Below, piece by piece: positions 35,240 to 47,830 of a stretch of DNA of 64,000 nucleotides (the first letter of the stretch is position 1; each line of letters begins with the position of its first letter). The DNA lies in contig OZ316898.1 of the NCBI GenBank assembly GCA_973895155.1, forward strand, positions 12,214,001 to 12,278,000, in the 5' to 3' direction. The translations under genes were made by a program, and so were the position numbers. A model generated the notes under the pieces. The model ran no database searches, was not told the origin of the DNA, and saw nothing but the letters and a program-made list of their open reading frames with translations. Origin of the DNA: Marsupella aquatica. Taxonomy: Eukaryota; Marchantiophyta.

Positions 35240-36470
35240 CAGTATATGATAATTAAAGCTCAGCAAGTTGAGGGCGACTCCAGATCGTTTTAGAGAGCTG
35301 ACAAATTTTACTATAGATGAATTTTTTGAGCTGTGTGCTAAAGTTGCCCCAACCATCACTTGTAATGCACGATCTACAGGAGTACGTGCTAAAGTCTCTG
35401 GCCGACCATGTAAGCTCAGCCCTGAATAGAGGATTCTCAATTTCATTCTTTATATGAAGCATGATAACATTATTCATTTTGACTCCATGCTATGGAACTG
35501 GGCTCAGTCTGCAGTCTGTGATGATGCTTTTTTTGTAGCCTCTTGTTTGCATGATGCCATTGCAGATGAAATCCGTTGGCCATCACCTGAAGCCCTGGGC
35601 CCTCAGTCTTAACTAATACATGGAGGACGTGTGAACGCTCGAAGGATAGTTTTTATTCATTTTGAACTAATAATTATAATTATTACTGGTAACAAGGGAA
35701 ATTTTAATGGTAAAATGGAAATAACAAGGGGTAAACACAAAAAGGGCCCGATCGCAGGGGGGTCCACTTCTTTTGCACGGAGTGAGGGCCCAGGGACCTG
35801 AAGAGAGGAGAGAGTTAGCCCAACACGTTTATCAGTTGCCTGAATGTATTGGTATAGTTGATGGTACACTAGTTAGGATCCGAAGGCCTTATGAAAATGA
35901 GCACCATTCTAAGTGGTTTCAGGGACGAAAGAAAATGTACTGCATGAACAGCTCTATGATTGTAGATCACCATGGTCTCTTCATCTTTGTTGATCTCGGC
36001 TATCCCGGAAGTTTCCATGATGTAACTATCCTGAAGCATTCCTGGGTGGAGCAGAATTGGAGGGATTTGTTCACTAATTTGGGTCCAGAGTACTGTGAGT
36101 ACATCCTTGGTGACCAAGGATATACCAGCATGGAGAAGTACATCATGCGGGGTTTTCCAAAGCTGAAATCAATGCAATGCGCTTGGACAACAATTGTGCT
36201 ATCAAGCAAATCAACAAAATGCTTTCAGGTTATAGAGTTCGGGTAGAATGGGGTATTGGAGGCCTCAAGATGAAGTGGAGACGACTGCAGAAATGTTTTG
36301 ACCTAGTAAAGCCAAAGTTTGCAATCACCTTCCAAGCAGTTGCTTTGATGACCAATTTCCTCCATCGTCGTCGACAAAATATGCGTGCAACCATTGAAGG
36401 TCCAAAGGAGCAAAGACATGACAGGCGAGGTTGGGCTGGAGACCCACAGGGCTTTGCACTTAGATAGATA
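35240..36470 (+). pseudogene. Harbinger transposase (DDE_Tnp_4), broken
   Basis: The N-terminal part reads through FRELTNFTIDEFFELCAKVA, then a TAG (about 35430), then RILNFILYMKHDN and NWAQSAVCDDAFFVASCLHD. It continues across a nested 203-bp insertion into PEERRELAQHVYQ, IGIVDGTLVRIRRPYE, RKKMYCMNSSMIVDHHGLF, GYPGSFHDVTILKHSW and GDQGYTS. A frameshift near 36150-36170 moves the rest (MRLDNNCAIKQINK, YRVRVEWGIGGLKMKWRRLQ) to another frame. The acidic residues expected for catalysis are present (VDGT, GDQGY, VEWG). The stop, insertion and frameshift make this copy inactive. Confidence 0.85.
35593..35795. mobile_element. 203-bp nested MITE with 8-bp target duplication
   Basis: Termini CCCTGGGCCCTCAGTC and, inverted, CCCTGGGCCCTCACTC are flanked on both sides by ACCTGAAG (35585-35592 and 35796-35803). 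Conceptual removal of the insert and one flank copy joins WPSPE to ERRELAQH in frame within the transposase. An 8-bp duplication points to the hAT superfamily. The interior is AT-rich and non-coding. Confidence 0.85.
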
Positions 36471-36950
36471 CATATATGCTATAGTTTTGAAGCTCAACAA
36501 ATAGAGCATATGTAAAGACAGTGTGATCGGCTCTTTTTACATATAAATAAATCAAACTGTTTTGGCAAATTGATCCTCCTACATCATGATTATTTGTGGT
36601 TTCATCTGTACATTCTTTTGAGTCTACAACTACAACACAAATCCAGATTTAATCAATCACATTTTCCGTGTGAAAGCATAAATCCAATCAATTGCAGTGT
36701 TTGTGGACCTGGTCCCAGCAGAATGAAATAAATTCAATCAATCACAGTGACTCTGGTCAAAGCATCAACCTTTGCGCACCATATGGTGCATCACTATTTC
36801 AGTAATTGTTTTCGATACAATTAAAGTGTTTGTAGTGAACGATATATCCACCATAAAACCAACTAAGTATCTGAATTGAACTGCCATGTCAACAATACTG
36901 CTACTTAGCTACACCTCAAAACTGAGCCTCAAAATTGCCCCAATCAGGTT

Positions 36951-39492
36951 CTACAAGCTACACTCCAAAACTGCTTTGTATTTCTCACGGAATTCATCTT
37001 CATTGAGAATACCAATGCTTTTCATCTTCTCCAAAATTGCAACTTCTGCCAAGACATTTTGCCTCGCTTGCCCTACTTGTCTGGTCTCAGCCTCTTTAGC
37101 CTTGTTATCATGTTCTTGTTTCTTGGAATTCATCATGACAGCCTTAGCTTCTGTGAGCATCTTTTTATCCCCAGAATCATCTTGGGAACGCTGGCTGATG
37201 CGGGTAAATTCAGTCAATATGCTGGATATGTCATCTCCAGCTCGCTTCAAGTTCTGTGATTTTGTAGGAGGCTTGTCTTTCATGGTTGGTGGAGATTTAG
37301 GCCGAGGAGGCCCTGTACAATTCTCTGGTCCAATGCTTGATCCTTCTGTCTCTTTTGAAGGCAGTGGAGATGGTTCAGAAGGAGTCACTGCAGCAAAGTT
37401 CATTGGATGAATGAAGCCATTTGAAACACTCTCCCTAACCTTCAGCACGTTGCGGGCCTTCCACTAGGGAGTTTCCATGAGCTTCATCATTAACTGCTCA
37501 TCTTGCATAGTAGCTCCCTCTCCTTCAGGGTTGTTAATCCCAGACTTCATCTCTGTTAAGCTTTTGCGTAAGTGATCCTTCAAGCTGTCTTCTTGCCAGT
37601 TATACTCAAAAATGTTCATGGCGTTCGTCGCTGCTGATGGCAGGATGGCCATCTCGAGCTGCTAGGGCTCGATGCGACAGCGCTCGATGCAACAGCATCA
37701 TCTACATTCACAAGAAGAGCAGTGGCCGCAATTGGAGATCTTTCCCCAGCGCGAAGATCTGCCCTGAAACCTTCCTGGCTTAGCAGAAACGCTTTCCACC
37801 GGATCTTCCTGGTGTTGCCGCTCCTTCTTGAAGTCTGCATAAATTTGCTTCCAAACCTTGTTTGGAATCAATTGCACAATAGTCTTCTTCCTGTCCTTGC
37901 TGAAAATGTTGAAGTACTTCCAATAATCATGTACCAGCTTCCAAACGTGGTTCCCCTCAACCAGCTGTCTCCCAACAGTCTTGTGTGCAATGGTCTTCTC
38001 TTGGCCCTCGGGGGTTTAATCCAAGGGGTGTCCCATATCACGCTTGAAGTTTTGGGGGAATAAAAACCCTAAAAGTTAAGTCAATAAAGTTTTTTTAGGA
38101 ATTTTTTTACCCCTAACTTAATGGAATATTCCAAGAATATTCCCATATTTGATTAAAAAAACCCTATGATTCTTATAATTCTCAAAATTGGATTAAAATA
38201 ACCCTAATGTTTTTCAACAAAAATCTAAAAGTATTTCATTAAACCCAATAAAAAAACCCTATACTTATTCGTGCGTGATGGGTAGGAAGAAAAGAAGTGA
38301 GGACCCCGGGTCTTGGCCCAAAATTTCCTTCTGCCTGTTATCACTGGACAAACCCTTCTTACTATTCTTACCTTGCAAAGTATGCCCCTTTGCGCCCTTC
38401 TGAATTTTGTCCATGCTGGTAGCTTTGTCCTGGGAATCCTCGTCAGATAGCTGGTAGATGTCCTGCTTGTCTATCTCCCGATCCTTGTCCAAAGTACACC
38501 AAGATGGCTCCTCTGAGCTTTGTCCAATACCATTCCCAATTGTTCCCCTAGAGCTGTCACTAATGGTTAGTGCTTCTGGCAGGACTTCTGGTACAAGTTG
38601 CACTATTGGCACAGGTCCAGTCCTAATGTTGTTTGCATTAATTAAATCTAGGTACTTTGAAACTGCAAGACCGCAACTTGATAAATTTACAATCACATAT
38701 TTGCGGAAACACACATAGACATCACATTTTCAGGCAACACATCGCACGGCAGAGTAAAAACTTAATTGCCAAGTACATGGCAGCCCTAGTTGTATCCAAC
38801 AGAGCATTTTTTAAATCTCAAATCAATTGAAATTTAGCGACAAAAGACTCTATCATATCAAATTGACTGGATCCGAGACGTACTGGAGCCAAATTGAAAT
38901 CTTACTTATGATCGATCGAGCCCTTCACATGATTAAAATCATAGCGACTTAAATTGATGTGAAAGAGGGGAGCAAGCTAGGACAGAGAAACTCGTAATGC
39001 AACCCAAAATACTGCACGTAACTAGTCTTTCCTGATCGGGAATCAATCCATGCATTAGACAGGAGTTGTGACAGGAGCAGGAGTTGCGTCTTCACTCAGC
39101 ACCGGTGGAGTGGATGAGCCACCCTCTATCTGCACTTGTGAGCTTCGCAGCTCAGGCCTCACTCCACTACTGCCATCAGCCACTGTAGCAAGCCACTTTT
39201 GTCTCAGCTCCAAAGTCAGCTCCCGTATGGAGCAAGGCGATCGACCTGACTTATGCTCGAGCTCCCTCTTCTGATTCATGGCGGCTGCTGGAATTGCTCG
39301 CGATCGTAGTTGCTTCCCTTCGGTTGCCATGGCCTCTGCCTTTGAACCCCTAAGTTTCATTGACGTGGGCTCCTCCCCAAATTCATTGGAAATTGATCGG
39401 CCAAGAATGCAAATCGTGCCCGAGAACTTTTTTCCCACCACTTTCGGTGCCCCGTAACATTTCACCCTAAGTTGGATGACGCGACCCCGCAA
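36951..39492 (-). pseudogene. second Harbinger gene (accessory protein), broken
   Basis: Minus-strand reading blocks lie between the inverted repeats and converge on the transposase: 39492-39055, 38714-38265, about 38019-37655 (frame interrupted near 37660-37700) and 37652-36951. The block at 38019-37840 reads GNHVWKLVHDYWKYFNIFSK and NKVWKQIYADFKKERQ; the aromatic pattern would fit the DNA-binding accessory protein (Myb/SANT-like) of PIF/Harbinger, but I do not see a canonical Myb repeat. The last block is lysine/glutamate-rich and ends near EDEFREKYKAVLE. Stops, frameshifts and an inserted repeat break it. Whether the first block (39492-39055) belongs to the same protein is unsure. Confidence 0.55.
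38006..38265. repeat. AT-rich dispersed repeat, copy 1 (nested in Harbinger)
   Basis: From CCCTCGGGGG and GGGGTGTCCCATATCACGCT through TAAAAGTTAAGTCAATAAAG to GGATTAAAATAACCCTAAT, it matches 63780-64000 nearly throughout. It separates two coding blocks of the element's minus-strand gene, so it probably inserted there. Ends and superfamily are not clear. Confidence 0.75.
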
Positions 39493-39984
39493 CAGTTAAC
39501 CCGAGTTGCGGGTTACGGTAACTGATTGGGGTTTTCATGGGTTAAAGCTAACTCGACCTCCATTTTTTGCACTTTACGGATATCTCTAATTAAATGAAAA
39601 GGAAACAACCCAAGAGTAGTAATAACCACTCAGGTCTTACATTACAAAGATATGTCACTGGAATGGAAATGGGGGACCAGTATCTATCACTACATGCAAA
39701 TTGAATACAAAAAGACGCCTGATTTTCATGTCTAAGTTGAGGTCTTGTTGTTAATAGATCTTAGCACGGTCACTTTGATTTTTGTCTGGTTACCACATAG
39801 TTCTTTGTGATTGAATGGTACTGGAAAAAGTCACCAAGCAAGGCTGAAACACACTTTATTAGGCCTTACACGGGAGAAAAGGATAGGGGTCATAATGAGG
39901 GGACTGGTGGGGACAAAAAAGTATCAAGGGGGCTGATCAAACAAAGTATCTCAAGGAGGGGGTCTATTAAACATATCACCTAAA

Positions 39985-40110
39985 CTCAGTGGCATAGTGA
40001 TGTGGGGGTATTCATTAGGGGCATGGTGTACAGTATTCATTTGGGGGTGAGACATGCACAGTTTGAAACCGATTCCAGGGGTTTAAACCTGTTAGGGAGT
40101 GCCCCGTTTT
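39985..40110 (+). other. tRNA-like (SINE-like) sequence beside Harbinger
   Basis: GTGGCATAGTGATGTGGG and GTTTGAAACCGATTCC resemble Pol III A- and B-box sequences at a plausible spacing, but the match is weak. Confidence 0.25.
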
Positions 40111-40157
40111 TGTGCAACATCAGCATTAATCTCATGTTTATTGCTGGCAAAATCCCT

Positions 40158-40360
40158 TCCCTTGATCAGTTATTTCAATGGAAAGTATTGGTCTACTTCC
40201 CCAACAACCTTTTTCCCCAACAGTACCAGCACCAAAGCTCATGCTTATTACGCTGACAACCCTCCTCCTGATTAGTTGTTTCAATCGAAGGTACAGTATT
40301 GGTGTACTTAAACATGATCAGTTATTTCAATGTACAGTATTGGTGTACTTAAGGACAACA
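40158..40360. repeat. three copies of a GATCAGTTATTTCAATG...GTATTGGTGTACTT unit
   Basis: Copies lie near 40162-40198 (variant), 40268-40310 and 40316-40352. The last two are almost identical and adjacent. Confidence 0.65.
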
Positions 40361-42235
40361 GCTTCAAGTTTTAGGTGGCAACGAAATCTTTCAGACACCG
40401 AAGGTATCGAGATCTTAACATAATGTCACAAATGTGGTACATGCCATGTAGTTTACGGTAATACTACCGTTGGGGAACTGATATTGCAGTATAATTATGC
40501 AGTTCAGAATGTTGAAAAAGTCTGTTTGCACACGTGTTCTCATGCTATGGTCGCACGAATTGTGCAAGTCATGTGAACTGCTGTGACTAATGAGGAACTG
40601 ACAAGCAAATCAGGATCTCGGAGGGGTGATTTCCGGCACCACAATAAATCTCTCCACGCACATGTTGGCTGTTAATTATATTTAGTACACTCTGCACGTA
40701 GTACGATCCTACCATAATTACATCATTCAAATTTATGGACTGGCTTCAAAACTTCCATATCGTTCTTGTTAGAATGTTAGCTCCTTCCGCACGGTCATGA
40801 GGTTAAGATATCCACCTTCGTGCAGTCCTTCATCTCCGTGTGAAGTGCTGTTATTCGCGTCTAACACGAGTCGAACCTTTTTCTGAGATTTTGCCTCCAC
40901 AGACGTACTGGCAGCACCTTTCGAACGTGTGAATTGACACATTCAATAAGTATAATGGAGTTTAATCCCCGAAATAAGAACACAATTGAGAACCTTCATA
41001 GTATTTCGAGGGTGGATTTTGACAGTGCTTCGAGTGTAAAGATCCCTCTGACAATCTTTGCCGCAGACATCATAGTGGCTGGCATTCCATTAGGGAGATA
41101 GATTGAAATTCCCTGACTTTCAAGTGACGAATGTAAGAACAGCTCCACTACGTGTGAGAAAGTTTTAAGAATCTAACTAGACACAAGACCATTTGCAAAT
41201 CATACGGCCCCTCCTATTCAGGCAGTATTGGCATGTTATAGAGAGGATTCCATTGCATGAGATAACGAACAACCTATTAAATTTCAAATGATAAAAGGCT
41301 AGCGAATGATCACAAAAGCGAACGTAATAGGGGCGAAACCATGGAGAGTCCCACCTCTTAACGCCCACATTGTCTCAAGGAATGAGAAGGATGTGCCCAG
41401 TGACTTAAAGTTCCTTGTCCTCGGTAAAGGTCGACTCTCAACACAGTGTGAGATGGAACAAAGTACACAAAAGTGTGCCCGGTAAGTACATCTTATTCAA
41501 AGAGCTTAAAGATCGTTCCACGCTAATGTATCCTTTTAAGGAAGAATTTCCCGGAAAGCCCGGTTACTACAAGGTTCAAGGCGTGTCCTAGAAAACTCTT
41601 GCTCTCTCCCGAATGAGACTGTCATCGTTGTCTTGAGCTTGACATCTCAACCCCTGCCGAGAACGGTCAGGGAAGCAACGACCCACAATCCGTGCCCACC
41701 CAGAATATAAACTGACCAACTATTGACATATCAGATCTTATCCAAAGACCTAATTCAGGCAGACGATGCAAACAGCGGTTTGTTTAAGAAAGTCAGTCAC
41801 CAATATGTTAGTCATTACTTGTACATCGCAGAGGCACAAGGTTCAGGACCAATTACAAGCACCTGCTAGCTTTCCAGGTAAGAAATGTTTCCTTTCCAGT
41901 TGGTGAACAATTCATTTTGATGCCACGAGCTAAGGCACACAGCTTGCAAATTTGTCATTGACGAGATCGCTGGCTGGCTCCGCTGTTGGAGGACTATGGA
42001 AACAGAGGTTGAGCTTGGTGCCAACTGTCTGCTGGAAATCAGCCTACCCTCTATGTCTGGGGTAAGGGGGTGAACATGCCACTCAGCCTTAGTCAAGGCC
42101 AATGGAGTAATACTATACAAACCCTGAGGACCTGGTCTGAAGATCTTGATATGTTGCTTTATTGGTTGGTTTTGGATGATTGACCAAGAAAGAATGTGGA
42201 AGCGGAGAACATGAATAGCAGCCCAGTAGATGTGA
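40361..42235. other. spacer downstream of the MCRS1-like gene, no gene recognised
   Basis: No conserved exon was seen. The part nearest 42240 should contain the 3' UTR and poly(A) signals of the minus-strand MCRS1-like gene. Confidence 0.4.
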
Positions 42236-42239
42236 AGTA

Positions 42240-45200
42240 CTACACCTGGTGCCTCCTTGAAATGTGTTCCTGAACAAGCTTCCTATTAATTTCAAAAATG
42301 AAGCGCATACCGCCAACCTACACAACCACAACACTGTCAATCCTTAGATCCATCATTGTCCAATAACACTCGGCATTTCTATTCAAAATACTGACCAACC
42401 CCTTACAAAGCCAGGTCCTATCCTTTACGCACAATGAACTCTACATTTCCATGACAATTCTTCTCAATCAAAACCATTTTCTAGAGAGTCGAGTCCCTGA
42501 CATAAGAATAAAATGATGTAGCTCCATATCTGATATTCTGAGAAAGGATCGAAATAATAAGATGAAGGTGTTTACAAACCTCTATTAAGCAGTTGGAATT
42601 CAGAATTGCTCGTTCACCTTTCTCCACAGATATATTATTCACAGTAATGCCACGCCTTCCAAGATTTCGCAAGTAAAAAACTCCGTCCTCTTTAAGTTTA
42701 ATATTTGCCTGAAAAAATCACTCATTTGATGAGCACGTGAAGCACAGTGGATGATACCTACCAAAAATCTCCTTGTTGTGCCACGTGAGTTCAACAACTA
42801 CAACAGAATCCTTATCACAATGTTTGGACTAGCCAAACTACTATGCCGCCATGATCTTTCTCGTTAAAGAGACTTACCTGCTGGCGAGACACTTTGTTTG
42901 CGCGCCCTTCTTCTCCTAAATCTATGTCGACAATATTATCTGATGTTGCCCGTCCCATCAAGACCTGCCAACACCATATAATGGAACAAAGAGCTAAATC
43001 AAAGCTGCCAGTCTGTTGCCTTGTGTAAGGGGCCACCAAAGCAGCCTTAAGCTCGTTTCACTATAAGCTACAAAGTCATCCAAATATAGCAGTTCATTCC
43101 AGACAGTAATATTTTTTGTACTCCACATTGAAAGCGGCTTCTATCAAGGACATATTTACTCAGGAAGGTCCTCCTCAACCGAGGAAAGGGAATGACCCAG
43201 GTTCAAGTATCCTCACGCCCTCGAAAGATCCGCATCATTTATATGGATATTATTCAGCACACAAGTAGAGGTAAAACAGCATATCAAAGTTAACCAGTAT
43301 ACCAGTAACCAGAACATCTTCTCCCTTCTAATAGGATGTACAGTGACAGAGAAAAAGAAGTCGTTGACATGTCTATACTAACCTTATGGCCAGCAGTTTC
43401 ACAGTCTTTCATCATCAACTACCAGGCACATCACGTAAGACTTGCAAGTTTACTAAGGGACGGAGTTTTTAGATGTCCCTTAGAGACACTGGAGTGTATA
43501 CCCACCTTAGTTTGTGTGATGTAGTGTTTAGAATGTCGCCCATAGAGAATTGCAAGGGCCCCTCGCAAATGTAGCATTCTTTGCATTGCAGCAGTGGCAG
43601 CTTGCTCTGACCTTACAACGGCTCTGCCATGTCTCCTATATATTCGTCTAGATTCTGCATTGAACCAATGGAGTTAGGACTATGAGAGAAGGCATTTCCC
43701 GACACCCAATATGTTCCACGGCCATCCTAGTCAAGAATCAGACCTATGCCAACATCTTAAGACAGTTCATCTCACAATTGGCATGATAAAAAAGGAGAGC
43801 ATAAATAGAGACCTGCTCGTGCGGAAAAGTCGTCATCTGCTACATCCAGATCCATGTCCAATATCTGCAAGAAAACGTAAAACAGTAAGTAGGAAGAAAG
43901 ACACGTAACAGTACCAAAAGGAACAATTTTAAAAAGAGATGTAATAAGTCTTGCAGGGCGACTGCATTACCATAGCTTCGATATCAGAAAACCGTGCCAT
44001 CTCCTCATCACTCTCGACTTCCTCCTCAATTGGATCTTGCACTGACTTTGGAGCTTCAACATTTTCCACTTCAGTATTGGGAGGCAAAATTGGCAAATCC
44101 GTACTTGGTGACGCTTCAATTTCTCTATCTCCAATCACTGGCACAACAGTTAAGGTCTGCCACTCAGTGACCACAAAACTATTTGCTGCCTGCAGCTTGC
44201 CACCACTGCTTTCTTGTGGTGCCTCTTGCTGATGCTGAACTTGAGCTGGTGTAGATGAATAACGCCCTCCCAGATCAGAAACAGAAGTAGGAATTGTGCA
44301 AATCCCTGGATTAGATACCTGACCTGCACATCTCGACCCTATTTTCTCATCGTCCACAGGATGCAATGACCGGTCAGCGTCGTTGCCCGTATTCATTGCT
44401 GAAATCTCATCACGTTTATCTTCAGATAACCCACACAGTGCAGGGTCGGTTGAGATGTCACAGAAACCATTCATCATTTCAGGCTCAATCCTCGCGCTAG
44501 AGGCACCTTGGCTTGTAGAAATGTTGATGTATTCGCCATCTGTGTATGATTTTGCATCTACGTCCTCGTCTGCATAATAAAATCCATCACCACCTGCATC
44601 AGCGTACGGGCTGTCTGCGTAACCGACAGTTTCACCCTGGTCTGATGGAGAAGAGAATCGTGATGGCGAAGCAAGTAGTGCACCCTCAAGGCTTGGAACT
44701 TCAGTGTCTTCAGTATTCAGCGTGCACACTGAAGGTTGAAAGATACTTGGTCCCGACGTATTCTGCTGTGGGATACAACAATCCGACAAATATGGGCAGT
44801 CCAGATCACCAGTGCATGACTCATTAGTTAGAACATTTGGTAACCGCTCATCATGCGTTTCTTCCATTGTTGTGCAATTGCAGATATCTGCATCACCGCT
44901 TTCCTCCTCAGTATCACCAGTGAGGTACTCTCCACAACAGCACTCTCTGTAGAGGGCTTCAATTGTCTCAGCCTCTTCCATCTCATCCGTTACGTCATTG
45001 GCATCTGTTCTTGGACTAGGAGGTTCAGTTTTCTCATTTCCTCCTAAGGTGGAACCATCATCCCTTCCCACCGGTGAGGATTCGAACACCTTGGTATCAG
45101 CATTAGGAATTTCCTTAAGATCAACTGCTGACACTGGACATGTCGCACAGGGTTGCACATCGTTGACCTCTGCGAAATTAATACTTAGAACAGCCCCTTC

Positions 45201-47774
45201 TGCAACAATGGTCTCAACTTTATTCGCTTCAGCAATCAACCTATTATCCAATTGTAAACTCACTCCCGATGTATCTTCTTTTCCGTCTAAGACTTGCGAA
45301 GACACTGAAGAAAGCCCTGGTGTAGGATCCTCAAGACTTCCATTTCCAGCCCCATGTGATTCATTGAGATCTTTTACAGGAGTTACTGTTTGTACACAAA
45401 ATACATTACACTTTACTTCTGGACGAGCAACATCCGTCTCGGCACTTTTCGTAGAGGGGTCTAGGCAAGTTTTTGATGGCGACAAGGCAGCATCTACGTT
45501 GCACTCTGCGACAGTGATGGTCAAATCTCCGTCTCCACTCAGACCAGAATGCCTCAACTTGACGGTACTGGTTTCCGATACAATGCCTGCTGCACTATTA
45601 AGCAAGGAACCGGCTACTTCCATGGGTACATCCGAAAGGGAACCTGATCCAGAAAGTTGCCCATTGTCGAAGTGTGGAACTGCAGCATCCTGCTTAGAAC
45701 CCACCATCTGGACCAATCCACTAACTGGAAGGAGATCACTCCCTCCACTTGGCGGAACTAAAATAGGGCAACCTTCTTCCTGTTCAGGTACGTTGACAGG
45801 CACACCAGCTGGTATAGCTGCAATGACAGCCTTAACTCCACCTGCAGCGAGAAGACTATACATCTGAGAGAAGGTTCCATCCTCTGTTTCAGGAGAGTGG
45901 CCTTCCTTGGAGGGTGTTGAGCCCTGATCCATTGACTCCGTCGTCACAGCATCTGGGAGAGATCTGATTCCAGAATCCACGAGAATGTCGACAGCTGCCC
46001 CATTACTTGCTGCGCAAGCACCATCTGCGTTGCTTCCGGTCGCATCATTTGCAGTTGCTTGGGGAACATCTTCTAGGGGCACTGATTTCCTTCGTTTGTA
46101 GTAGAGAGTGCGGATACTATTTGCTCTCCTCTTTCGAGCGAGCTCCTGAGGGTTTTTCTGCTCTACTGGACTTTTCGGTGTGCAGTAATTACTGCTATAC
46201 TCCGCTTCTACCATCCTGACTGCAGCCTGTGCCGCTATTTCTGGGTCGTATAGAAGGGCACGCCATCTTTCCCGCAGCTCTTTCACAGTAAACCGACGAG
46301 AAAAACGCATAGCCCCTTTTGCCAAAGCCTCCATGGCTGCGCCAGCCTGCACCCTTTCATTGCTGTCTTTAGAGACTGTATACAATGTACAAACTACTTC
46401 AAGAACAGGAAGTCTTATGAACTCAGAGAATGCAGAAGAATGAAAGAATTAAGAGAAAGCGATGATCCCAATTTAATGTCATTCATTCAAATTGGCCCAG
46501 AGGCGTGATGATGGAAACAAATCCATAAGGTGTGAATCTCATACCTCCATCGCATTTTTGAGAAGAAGATCATCATCTACCGTCCATAGGCTGAAGTCAG
46601 GCCGGGGACCAGTCTCCACCACAGTACCACCGGTGACGATATTAGGGGCCACTTTAGCTGCGACTTTCGCTGCTGCAGCTGTTACACTGCCCACTACAAT
46701 CTCCACTGCAATCAAACAAAGGGACTAAAATTAGCCAATTCTTCTACAAAATGCTCCAGAATGATACCAACAGAACAGAGCTGTAATAATTAAATCTGCC
46801 ATCAATCTTGACCCCTCAATTTCCTGAATATTGTGCCGTTTATTGACACTGCTACCCTGTGAGGTATGGTCTACGATACGACCAGTCTAAATTACGTACA
46901 ACTGATTGATGCGATATATTACCAATAGTGCCCAATAGTGCACAAATTCGCATGGTCACGAACTTCACCCAACAACTGCCATTTCTCTGATTTAACAAGA
47001 TTCTCACAATGCCCTCCGCTACTACTTAGTTCTCAGAAACATCAAACCTTTATGCTTCTAACACCGAGTAGCAGGAATATACGTTACAGAAGGACCGAAA
47101 CGAAACAAAGAAACAAAGAAACAAAGAGATCATTGTTCAAGGGGAAAACCTTTGGCAGTTTGGTTGGGAGTAGCTTTACTAGAGATTCCATTGTTTTGAA
47201 ATTCTACTTTCAAGCGTTTAGAGACTCTGCCTGTTCCTCCCCCTTTTCTTTTCGGTTGCACCGCCTCCTCAGTGGCAAGTTTTCGTTTCAATATGCCCTG
47301 AAAAATGCACAGGGGCTCAGAATCTCAATTCGAGAAACCACGCAACAGCATTCATGAGAATTAAAAGCATTCATCGTCCATACAAGCATTGCTAATCGGA
47401 TTTGAGAGCATAAGATCCACGACGACGCATCGTATTGGTCCCGATGCATGACGGCATCACTGTCCAACTCTAGCCAGTCCGACTTTCATGTCGCGCGAAG
47501 ACACAAAGAGAGAAGGAAAAACCTGACGAACAACGGGATCGGGTAGACCGCGAATAGCTCTGCCAGAGAGCGTTTCTGCCCGGGAGGTATCCCCTGAAAT
47601 GGGATCATCTTGCTCCGGGTAATCAATATCGGGAAGAGGGACGTGTTTCATTGCCTCAAAAACCATCTCCATATCCACCGGCACCTCATCGTCCTCACTG
47701 TCACAAAATGGTCCTCCTACTAAATCCGTTTCTTTCCCTATCATGTTTAAGGCTTTCAAGCCTGATCCCGGCAT
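42240..47774 (-). CDS. MCRS1-like protein: MCRS_N domain plus C-terminal FHA domain
   Basis: Plant relatives of microspherule protein 1 are nuclear phospho-peptide-binding proteins; animal MCRS1 is a subunit of the INO80 and NSL chromatin complexes. Exons on minus: 47774-47523, 47297-47231, 46705-46545, 46346-43971, 43864-43813, 43654-43506, 42964-42878, 42708-42580, 42317-42240, giving 1116 codons in phase. The MCRS_N domain starts at LWTVDDDLLLKNAME (about 146-160) and continues AMEALAKGAMRFSRRFTVKE and RWRALLYDPEIA. A 2376-nt exon then encodes a long acidic, Ser/Thr-rich, probably disordered region. The conserved tail follows: FSDIEAM/ILDMDLD, LYGRHSKHYI, then FHA signatures LMGRATSDN, GRANKVSRQQ, YLRNLGRRGITVNN and GGMRFIFEIN. 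The second intron needs a GC-AG donor to keep phase, so the N-terminal 107 residues are less certain. Confidence 0.88.
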
Positions 47775-47830
47775 CACAACTTCTTCCGTTTACGAGGTGT
47801 GGTTAAATCCATTTACATATCTCTTCCCAG

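Larger units (their letters stand above)
35125..39977. mobile_element. PIF/Harbinger DNA transposon, decayed
   Basis: Terminal inverted repeats of about 110-116 bp lie at 35125-35240 and 39868-39977. The left starts GATATGCTTAATAGGCCCC and the inverted right starts GATATGTTTAATAGACCCCC; both continue through CCCCTCATTATGACCC. They enclose a DDE_Tnp_4-type transposase on + and a second gene on -, the two-gene layout of PIF/Harbinger. The 3-bp target duplication expected of the superfamily cannot be assigned because the outermost bases have diverged. The element has nested insertions (35593-35795, 38006-38265) and is not autonomous. Confidence 0.85.

Noticed and set aside
44998-45867. 289-codon plus-strand frame
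   Set aside because: Antisense shadow of the long low-complexity exon of the MCRS1-like gene, which has splice and domain support on the minus strand.
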